This document shows positions 7,846-16,100 of a stretch of DNA of 49,407 bases, one piece after another; position 1 is the first letter of the stretch, and each line of letters starts with the position of its first letter. Below the pieces are notes generated by a model. The model saw only the letters and a list, made by a program, of their open reading frames with translations. It made no database searches and was not told the DNA's origin. The position numbers and the translations under genes are program-made. The stretch is from positions 1 to 49,407 of the forward strand of contig WQWL01000010.1 of NCBI GenBank assembly GCA_009785345.1, written 5' to 3'. Source of the DNA: Oscillospiraceae bacterium (lineage in GTDB: Bacteria; Bacillota; Clostridia; Oscillospirales; Oscillospiraceae).

Positions 7846-8823
7846 ATGAAAAACTCCTCGATGAAGAAAAGTATAAATTGGTTGAGCCTGTTTAAGGAAA
7901 ACATAACGGTTATTGTTATGCTCATTCTATTTGTAGTTTCAAGTCTGCTATCGGAAAATTTCCTTACATCGCAAAATATTTTTAACCTGCTTAGGCAACT
8001 GACACCGCCAACATTAATTGCGATGGGTATGCTTTTTGTCATATTGACAGGTGGCATTGACCTGTCGGTTGGTTCGGTGGTTGCAATGGCTTCTGTCTTT
8101 ACAGCACACCTGTTGAGAACACAACACTTAATTGTAACCCTGTTCTTGGTCTTGTTAGCAGCTGCAGCATTCGGAGCATTTAACGGTTATCTCGTGGCGA
8201 AACGACGATTAGCTCCCTTTGTTGTCACACTGGCGGGTATGACGATTGCCAGGGGCATAGCCTTTATCGTATCACGTGGTATGCCTGAAAGAGTGAGAAA
8301 CCAATTTCTTCTTGATTTTGCGAATAACAACTTCCTGGGGATACCACTCATAGTGTGGTTTGCGCTTGTGGTAGTTGTTATTTTAGTTTTGATTCATAAG
8401 TTTACAGTCTTCGGACGATTTGTGCAGGCAGTGGGTAGTAATGAAACCGCAGTGAAATTGTCAGGTATTAACTCCAATATTTACAAAATTGGAGTGTATG
8501 TGCTCAGTTCAGTTTTGGCAGCTATCGGAGGCATTATTATAGCGTCAAGAGTCGGGATGGGAAGCCCACTTGCTGGTGAAGCGATGGAGTTAAGTGCGAT
8601 TGCCGCGGTCGTAATCGGTGGTGCCAGTCTTTCGGGTGGACGTGGTAGAGTTATTAACACCTTGATGGGTGTTTGGGTTCTCGGGATGATAGGGAACATA
8701 ATGAATCTACTGAATGTGCCTAGCTATCCACAGCAGGTTTTCCAAGGAATTATCATCATAATTGCGGTTCTTCTTCAGTCAGACAGAAAGGGAAAAGACA
8801 TTCAGTCGTCATCAAATCGTTAG
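7846..8823 (+). CDS. Sugar ABC transporter permease (CUT2/RbsC-like)
   Basis: 325 residues from the ATG at 7846; a TTG at 7825 is in frame but lies inside the ribosome-binding repeat end and is rejected. BPD_transp_2 family: AMGMLFVILTGGIDLSVGS, APFVVTLAGMTIARG, and the ATPase-contact loop AIAAVVIGGASLSGGRG. About eight to ten membrane helices. It is separated from its ATPase gene by 273 bp of tandem structured repeats, unusual for a CUT2 operon where such genes normally overlap or nearly touch. Its expression may therefore be set by the SD-containing hairpin. Confidence 0.92.
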   Translation: MKNSSMKKSINWLSLFKENITVIVMLILFVVSSLLSENFLTSQNIFNLLRQLTPPTLIAMGMLFVILTGGIDLSVGSVVAMASVFTAHLLRTQHLIVTLFLVLLAAAAFGAFNGYLVAKRRLAPFVVTLAGMTIARGIAFIVSRGMPERVRNQFLLDFANNNFLGIPLIVWFALVVVVILVLIHKFTVFGRFVQAVGSNETAVKLSGINSNIYKIGVYVLSSVLAAIGGIIIASRVGMGSPLAGEAMELSAIAAVVIGGASLSGGRGRVINTLMGVWVLGMIGNIMNLLNVPSYPQQVFQGIIIIIAVLLQSDRKGKDIQSSSNR

Positions 8824-8854
8824 CATCTTTCTTGCCACTTTGGTTCCTACACTA

Positions 8855-9007
8855 ATCCCTGATAGGAAGTATTGCAATCTTTGCGAGCTGTTTTCCGTCA
8901 TTCATCGTTAAAAATCCTTGAAAGGTCACAGTACAGATTCCTTCGGATTTTCTCCTCGACTGACAAATAATACTCTCTCAAATATATCGACACTTTCTAT
9001 CAGGGAT
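8855..9007. repeat. Long-range inverted repeat upstream of the binding-protein gene
   Basis: Arms 8855-8869 (ATCCCTGATAGGAAG) and 8993-9007 are complementary with one mismatch. They enclose about 120 bases with an inner AAAATCC (8911-8917)/GGATTTT (8945-8951) pair. It fills most of the 261-bp gap between permease and binding protein. It could be a small mobile element, or an mRNA processing or stabilising structure. Confidence 0.55.
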
Positions 9008-9084
9008 CATCAGCATTGTACAAATGTGAACTATAAAGTGCCTGGAAGAAAAAATAAGGCTAAAATTTAGGAGGTAAAAAGAAA

Positions 9085-10146
9085 ATGAAAAGAAATCTAA
9101 GAATTATTGCGTGTATCCTGGTGTGTATGTTGATGTTGGGCGTAATCGCAGCTTGTGCAGAGGATACAGCACCTGTGACTCCGGATCCAGATACACCAGA
9201 TGTCACAACATCGCCTGTAGTAGCGGACACTGGCGAGGGTCATGCCGTGTTTGCAAGTGCTTCTGAATTAAGAGTAGGATTTGCAATTAAAAACATGCAT
9301 AACCCTTACCTGATTGCAATGAACAGAACAATGGACGAGATGGCTGAATATTTCGGATACGAACTCATCACGATTAACGCAGGTGGTGATGCAGCTCAGC
9401 AACAAATGGACGTTGAAGATCTTATTGCAGCGGGTGTAGACGTTATAGTTATGGACGCACAGGATCCGATTGCAGCTATTGCGAAATCGCAGTACATTGC
9501 AAGTCACAACATCCCGCTCTTCTTGTTGAATGCGTCGGTCGATCCTCAAACTATTTTTGTAACTCTGGTTCAATCAAATAATGTTGGATTAGGTACGGCA
9601 GTTGGTGAGTGGGTTGCAGATCAAGTCTCCGGCGATATCAACATTGGTCTTCTTGCTGGAAATCCGGGTAACATGGTTGGTTATGCACGTAGAACAGGAT
9701 TCATCACAGGTCTCACCGAACGTCAATTGGAAAGATTCAACTCCACAAACTTCACAGTAAGAACAATGGGGTGGGGTAATTGGTCTGCAGAAGTAGGAAT
9801 GGAAGCAGCTGAAGATATGCTGGTTGCAGCGCCTGATATCAATGTTATCTTTGCAGAAAATGACGGGATGGCAATGGGCGCGATTACTGCAGTGAGAAAT
9901 GCAGGCAGGGAAGGCGAAGTCTTGATTGTCGGTGTTGACGGCATGGCCGATGCTCTTGAGTTGATTCAAGAAGGCGTATATGGCGCAACCGGAGTTAATA
10001 GCCCGATTGAACTCGTCAGAATGGCGATGCAAATCATGGTTGACTATATGACTGGTGTAAACCGCAGTATTCCTTCAATCATTAACACGACACCCGGACT
10101 TGTTAATGCTGCAAACGTTGAGGATAGTTGGGATCTCGCATTTTAA
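9085..10146 (+). CDS. Sugar ABC transporter substrate-binding lipoprotein (CUT2)
   Basis: 353 residues. A signal peptide ends in the lipobox IAAC with Cys24, followed by a Pro/Asp/Thr-rich linker of about 25 residues. The Peripla_BP_4 fold follows: RVGFAIKNMHNPYLIAMNRTM, GVDVIVMDAQDP, NVIFAENDGMAMGAI, ILIVGVDG-like strand. The start follows TTAGGAGG. It is the binding partner of the ATPase and permease just upstream. The ligand is unknown; the neighbouring aldehyde dehydrogenase suggests a sugar whose breakdown gives an aldehyde, for example lactaldehyde from a deoxysugar (inference). Confidence 0.9.
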   Translation: MKRNLRIIACILVCMLMLGVIAACAEDTAPVTPDPDTPDVTTSPVVADTGEGHAVFASASELRVGFAIKNMHNPYLIAMNRTMDEMAEYFGYELITINAGGDAAQQQMDVEDLIAAGVDVIVMDAQDPIAAIAKSQYIASHNIPLFLLNASVDPQTIFVTLVQSNNVGLGTAVGEWVADQVSGDINIGLLAGNPGNMVGYARRTGFITGLTERQLERFNSTNFTVRTMGWGNWSAEVGMEAAEDMLVAAPDINVIFAENDGMAMGAITAVRNAGREGEVLIVGVDGMADALELIQEGVYGATGVNSPIELVRMAMQIMVDYMTGVNRSIPSIINTTPGLVNAANVEDSWDLAF

Positions 10147-10153
10147 TCAATTA

Positions 10154-10185
10154 GTGCATAAAGATTTTTGAAAGGAATGATTATT
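10154..10185 (+). repeat. Truncated 3' end of the three-hairpin repeat, serving as RBS
   Basis: The stretch from GTGC through TTTTTGAAAGGAATGATTATT matches the right end of copy B (7811-7842) but lacks the pairing 5' arm. The GAAAGG lies 12 nt before the ATG of the aldehyde dehydrogenase gene. Here the ribosome-binding end occurs without its hairpin. Confidence 0.6.
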
Positions 10186-10187
10186 AT

Positions 10188-11627
10188 ATGAAAATGCTAA
10201 TTAATGGTGAGCGATTAGATTCAAGCGATGGAGCCCAAATTGATATTTTGAATTCTGCAACAGGAGAGTTAGTTGATACCGTACCTGCAGCAACAGCGGA
10301 GGATGTAGGACTCGCGATTGATGCCGCTTTGGAAGGGAAAAAAGTCTGGGGCGCGACACCGCAGTACACCCGCAGTGAAATATTGATTAAGTGTGCACAA
10401 GCTATCGAGGATAACCTTGAGGAGCTATCGCGCATGCTTACAATGGAGATGGGTAAAATTATTTCCGAATCCACACCTGAAGTTGCTTGTGCTGCTCAGA
10501 TTTTCAGAGGATTTGCAGAAATGGCAAACCATCTGTACGGTCAGACCATGTCAGAGTATCAAAAAGGTTCTGAAACAGACATTATCTTCACTAAATACGA
10601 ACCACTTGGAGTGGTTGCCTGTATAACTCCGTTTAACTATCCAGTGGAGTTATGCTACCACAAAGCTGCAGCGGCTATGGCCGCCGGCAATGCAGTAATA
10701 ATAAAACCAGCGAGTGACAACCCACTGACTATCATGCGTGTTGCCGAACTATGCTGGGAAGCCGGAATTCCAGGTAATGTCTTACAAGTTGTAACCGGAA
10801 AAGGTTCTACTATAGGCAACGTTTTGTCATCCTCACCGGATATTGACAAAATCAGCCTGACAGGGAGCACCGAGGTTGGTATTCAAGTAGCTAAGGTTGC
10901 GGCCAATACCTTAAAACATATGTCACTTGAATTAGGCGGAAATGATCCGTTTGTCGTATTTAAAGATGCTGATATGGAGCTTGCCGTTAATGAAGCGGTT
11001 TCGGGTCGTCTCAAAAATGCTGGACAGACCTGTTGCTCACCGAAGCGATTCATTGTGGAATCTTCGGTTGCTGAGGAGTTTACTAACGGAGTTATAGAAA
11101 AGCTAAAGACTTTGAAGTTGGGTTGCCCACTTGATCCAAACACGGAAATGGGCTCGCTAATTAATACTACGGCTGCACAGGATGTGCAGAAGCAGGTTGA
11201 TGAAACCGTGGCAGCAGGAGCTAAGTGCATTTATGGCGGTAAGCTTTATGATCAGACCTACTTCGAACCCACTGTACTCGTAGACGTAAATAAGGACATG
11301 GATATTGCAGTGGATTTGGAAGTGTTTGGTCCTGTCTTCCCGATTATCACATTCGACACTTTTGAAGAAGCAGTCGAAATATCCAACAGTACTCAATATG
11401 GTCTCCAAGCAGGGGTTATGACAAAGGATTTCTCGAAAGCCATCAGAGCTGCAGCAGCGATACAGTGTGGTGCAGTTGTCATCAATGGCTCCGGGAATTA
11501 TCGTAATGTCGATCAACCATTTGGTGGAATGAAAATGAGTGGTCTTGGCAGGGAAGGTATTAGCTGCACATTGGAGGCGATGTCACAAGTTAAGTCATAT
11601 ATCTTGAAGAACATCATGGTTGAGTAA
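10188..11627 (+). CDS. NAD(P)-dependent aldehyde dehydrogenase
   Basis: 479 residues, full-length ALDH superfamily. Glu248 in SLELGGNDP (general base) and Cys282 in NAGQTCC (nucleophile) are 34 residues apart, as in active family members. The cofactor-binding stretch ITPFNYP...AGNAVIIKPAS and the LTGSTEVG turn are present. The sequence looks like the lactaldehyde/succinate-semialdehyde/glycolaldehyde group; the exact substrate cannot be fixed. Its place after a LacI-regulated sugar importer favours oxidation of an aldehyde made from the imported sugar, for example L-lactaldehyde to lactate. The RBS comes from a repeat remnant. Confidence 0.9.
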   Translation: MKMLINGERLDSSDGAQIDILNSATGELVDTVPAATAEDVGLAIDAALEGKKVWGATPQYTRSEILIKCAQAIEDNLEELSRMLTMEMGKIISESTPEVACAAQIFRGFAEMANHLYGQTMSEYQKGSETDIIFTKYEPLGVVACITPFNYPVELCYHKAAAAMAAGNAVIIKPASDNPLTIMRVAELCWEAGIPGNVLQVVTGKGSTIGNVLSSSPDIDKISLTGSTEVGIQVAKVAANTLKHMSLELGGNDPFVVFKDADMELAVNEAVSGRLKNAGQTCCSPKRFIVESSVAEEFTNGVIEKLKTLKLGCPLDPNTEMGSLINTTAAQDVQKQVDETVAAGAKCIYGGKLYDQTYFEPTVLVDVNKDMDIAVDLEVFGPVFPIITFDTFEEAVEISNSTQYGLQAGVMTKDFSKAIRAAAAIQCGAVVINGSGNYRNVDQPFGGMKMSGLGREGISCTLEAMSQVKSYILKNIMVE

Positions 11628-12015
11628 GTAGAAATTTCACCTGTTGTAAACCTAAAAATGTAGCCGGACAATTGTTAGGAGCGAGTTATGTCAGTTTATG
11701 CCAGCTTTCGAAATACAATTTTCGTCCGGCTGCTTGTGTATGTGGTGTGACCACCGAGTAAGGAAAAGGGGGAGATTTATAGATTGATTGAGGGCAACGC
11801 AATTTTAATGTAATTGCGAATTTTATGCAATTGCCGACTGGGGGTGAGAGAAGGGATTATAGAGGGAAAAATTCGGATTATATTTACATAGTTGTGAGGC
11901 ACTAGCAAAACCAGATACATCTACAACTGTATTAGGAACAACTAAATGCAGATATTCACAACTAAAAAACAAAAACAAAACGAATTTGACTATACTTATA
12001 GAAGGGATTTAACTA
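11628..12015. other. 388-bp intergenic region with hairpins
   Basis: Contains a long imperfect inverted repeat (AGCCGGAC at 11662-11669, GTCCGGCT at 11724-11731) that may end the aldehyde dehydrogenase transcript. A 7-bp hairpin CGCAATT/AATTGCG lies at 11798-11818. The last 80 bases are AT-rich and should hold the promoter of the secreted-protein gene, though no convincing -35/-10 pair was found. No open frame of note. Confidence 0.5.
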
Positions 12016-13068
12016 ATGAAAAAAGCACTTTTTATAGTCTTTTTGTGCGTTGTAATGGTGATAGCTTTTGCTGTACCAGCGTTGACAGCGCCAAGCGAGG
12101 TACCATATAGTGGAACACAACCTAATGAACTTAGAGCTTTGCTGAGTGAGGGAGACGTAAGACTCGAAACTCGTGGTAACTTAGGTATTTTTGAACGGCA
12201 TGGCACTTTTTTGATTCCGGAAGGACGCACCCTTACGGTAGCAACTACTCTAAATATTGAAAGTAGAGCCAGACTGGAGATAGCAGGTACTCTTGTTATT
12301 TTAGAAGGAGCCAGACTAAACAATCAAGGTGGATCTGGAGGAACTATAAGGGTACTTCCAGGCGGCGAACTGATAAACTATGGGTGGGTTGAAAACGTGA
12401 CAAACTCAACTTTTATCAACTGTGGCACCATTGTTAATAATGGCAGTAGATTTGAGCTTCGTCCAGGTACTACGTTTGTTGACTGTGGCAATGTTACAGG
12501 TAGCCGACCCATAAATAACCGAGGTGTTATTGCAGAATGCGAATATTGTGATATAGACGTACCACCACTAGACCGCAAATTCGTTATTGATGAAAGTGGC
12601 GTAATCTTTGACGAGAATAACAACATAGTTGCTCCTCCTGGTGTAAATGAATTCATGTATGTGAGAATCGTTGAAGGACCACGAGCTCATGTAATGACCG
12701 CCGTAAGAGCTGGTGATGGAGCACAGTGGGAGCACACCAGAATTGCTCAACCTGAGTGGCTAGACATAATTATTGCAACTATCTATGAAGAAAATTATGA
12801 AGTAGCTGCAACTGCTCTTCCAGAACTCCATATTGATAGAACTGTTCCGTCTTTTGGTTCCAATCTCCTGAGATTGCCCGATAGAACAAGAGTCGTTATC
12901 AATATTGTTATCTGGGATGATGAGACCGAGGTTGAAGATGCGTTAGTATTAGAGTATTACGAAGACTACGAGGAATATGAAGACGTAGATGAATACGGGG
13001 AATATGAAGACGTAGAAGACTACGAAGAAGACGGCTACGATAACGAGCTGAATGACGACAGTGAATAA
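12016..13068 (+). CDS. Secreted repeat protein with acidic Tyr/Glu/Asp tail
   Basis: 350 residues with an N-terminal signal peptide (MKKALFIVFLCVVMVIAFAVPALTA). Residues ~37-160 form a strand-rich, Gly/Asn-rich module (LEIAGTLVILEGARLNNQGG, NVTNSTFINCGTIVNNG) with the rhythm of a right-handed beta-helix. The same module ends the secreted peptidase at 21309-24986. A second, unrecognised domain follows, then a ~40-residue C-terminal tail almost entirely of Glu, Asp and Tyr. No catalytic motif was recognised. Surface display, matrix building or cation binding by the tail are inferences. It is followed after 91 bp by the giant secreted protein gene. Confidence 0.75.
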   Translation: MKKALFIVFLCVVMVIAFAVPALTAPSEVPYSGTQPNELRALLSEGDVRLETRGNLGIFERHGTFLIPEGRTLTVATTLNIESRARLEIAGTLVILEGARLNNQGGSGGTIRVLPGGELINYGWVENVTNSTFINCGTIVNNGSRFELRPGTTFVDCGNVTGSRPINNRGVIAECEYCDIDVPPLDRKFVIDESGVIFDENNNIVAPPGVNEFMYVRIVEGPRAHVMTAVRAGDGAQWEHTRIAQPEWLDIIIATIYEENYEVAATALPELHIDRTVPSFGSNLLRLPDRTRVVINIVIWDDETEVEDALVLEYYEDYEEYEDVDEYGEYEDVEDYEEDGYDNELNDDSE

Positions 13069-13159
13069 CCTGTTGTTAGTCACTCGATTTATTGAAAATG
13101 TCATTAAACCATCTGCATATTTGAGATGAAACGAAATTTGAGGCAAGAAAGGTAAAATT

Positions 13160-16100
13160 ATGAAAAAAATATCTAAGCCTATCAGTATATTGCTAATAAT
13201 TATGATGGTACTGTCATTTACGCCGCTTTTTCCAGGTGTATTTGGTGAGAGTACCGTTGCAGCAGCACTTCCAACGGAAGCCGCTCCGACAGCTGAAGAC
13301 ATCAGTGCGACCGGTGCGGTTGAACCTTTTGCAATTACCGGAGTTGATATCGTTAATAATAGAGTAGCTATCGTGCATCTCAACAATGAGGTAGGTTCTC
13401 ATTTTCAAATGTTGGCACTTGCGCGAGCAAACTACCTGACATACTTCATGCAGGTTGATGGTCAATGGCTACAAGATGACAAAGAAATGCCTGTAGGCGT
13501 AGGGAGCAGGATATACATAAGGGAAGATAATCGATCCTTCGAACTGGTGCTTGGCAGTGCAACGCCTAACTTGGCTGAACCATCAGCAGGAAACATCAGA
13601 TTCAATCCTGCTGGCGGGACAATCGCATTTAATTTTAGAGACAGAGATTTTATACCATACTACTATTTCCATCAAGAAGATCAGCATATGCAAAGTGGTG
13701 ATGTATGGGTACGTGATATTCACGACCAACCTTTAACAGGCATCAGCATAGCGTATGGTCCGCAAACCTTTACTAATCCACAGCCATATCTTGGGCTGGA
13801 AGAAGTTAGAGTATTAGACAGCAGATCGATATATGTTAGATTTAATCAACGAATAACTTTGACTCCGAATAATACCGGACAAAATATGTCGTGGAATAAC
13901 AATCTACTCAATGGACCTTTTGCAGGAGGAAATGCTGCGAATGCGACACTCGGTACTGCTCACAATTTGGTCGCAGCCGGGGATAATCCGAACTTGCTTT
14001 TGTCACATTCATTTGAACTCAGTGCAGATCACCCTGTATCTTCCGGGTATGGAAATGGACGCGAGTTCATACTTACTTACAACGGTGATATTTTAGCGGG
14101 CGTAGAATACTCGATTAACTGGGGTCATGGTAATCTAAGAGGGCTCATCAATGCAGCAGGACAACATGGTACGCCAAATGTTACATCAACAGTTACAGCC
14201 ACAACTGTGTCGGCAGCAGATTTTGACCTGTTTGATGCAGAGCTTGTCAGAGCGATAAGCGGTAGACACGAGCTAGTGTTGTCTTTTGACAGACCGTTAG
14301 CATTCACAAGAATAGCTGAAGAGTCAAGATTCCGCACACGTAACTCGCCCACAGGTGCTCCATGGATGGCCAAATTCCATGATCTGATTGATGACAGCCA
14401 GCCTGACACACCTGAAAACAGAAGCGCTTACTTCCAGTCTCTGCATGAAACATCCACCGGAATGACCGGAACAGTGTTGACAGCAGACGATGTAAGAGAA
14501 ATATTTAGCTTTAATGGTGTCTATTCAGAAACACCTGGCGGAAACGTACCGTTTTTGAATGTTTTCCGTGGTGACAATGTAATCGGATACTTTAGAAATA
14601 ACTACACAATAGTGTTGCATAATCAAAATAGATTCCCGATTAACTTAGTCAATGCAAATGTTAGTGTACTAGAGGGTGCACTTGTTGGCTTCGGAACAAG
14701 GAATCTGTGGAACACAGGAACCGGAATCCCTGCGCATGCGACTGAACCGGCAGCGGACAGAGTAGGTGTTTTGCTATCTTCAACAAATGGATTCCGTAAC
14801 ACAGAGATTGCTGATATCCCAATTACTTTAAATCCGATTGTTACTCCATGGCCGGATGGATTTGATCCAGATTGGGATCGTGGCGTTGTTGTAACACCAA
14901 CTTATGCATTGTTCAACCATAACGATGTATATTACCAGCAATATGACGGTATTAAAGATCCGTTGATTGGTGGACTTAGTGGTGATGTACGTCACTCCGG
15001 TAATATTACTGGAACAAGAATTTTTGCACCAGATGGTAGACAATTCGGTGGTCCTGTTTACGCAGCTGGCTTTGGATCTATGGAACTAAATTATGTTGTA
15101 CAGGGAAGATTCCCTGCCTATGAAATTGAAAACAAGTGGATCAGAACTTTGATAGTTCCCAGCAATGCTGCTCGCTTCTTAGAATTTGAATTTAAGCCAA
15201 CAGGACATGATGCATTCTATACAAATCCAGCAGCAACGAACTACAATATAACCAATGCTCCCGGAGGACTTTACCCGCCAACAACAGTCGGCGGCGGAAC
15301 ATTCCTACTTGGATGGCTTCTCGTATGGGGTGGCACATTCCCGGTGTTTGACGGCTGTGAACACGGTCATGTCTGGACGACACCATTCGATTATGAGATT
15401 ATTAACCATCCTGACGGTGCGGTATCTATAAAACATACGATTGTTAACGATCAAAATGTCCCAGTAGCAGCCGGAACTGGTGCAAGCTTTGTACCTTCAT
15501 CAAACAACATACATATAGGTGGCGACTTTACTCCCTTTAGCCCGGGTCTTGAGTATACAATCGAATACACCATAAGACCTAACTCGCCTGCAGTTGACAT
15601 GGCAATCACAGTGCACAATCCAGCGCAGGTAGCCAGAACGTATGAGTTTTATGTATGTAACACACTTGCTCCAGGCGAAGTGAGCGAATGGGGTCATGGT
15701 AGCATGAAGCACATCGACAATAACCAAATCTGTATGGTTCAAGGTTGGCCTGCTCCAAACGTAGCAGTTGACTTAAACAGAGGTGAGGCATCAAATGACA
15801 GGTCGAGTGCAGATGTACTGCTATACAGTGGATTCAACTTTGCAGCAAATGTACCGCTAGAAGACTTTTTGCCACAATGGATCAGGGATCGTAAGTTTGC
15901 AGGAACAGGTCAAACATACAATCAAGTTACCGGTGGAATCAACAGGCAACACTTCTATGAGTGGTATACCACTCGCTATTTACCTGGAAACAGCAATCTG
16001 ACAACATTCTCTACGGATCTTAACAGAAGACCACAAGCCGATTGGTATGGTGCTGTCAACTTAAGAAACCTTGAAGGTATCATTCGTGCAGGTCCAAACA

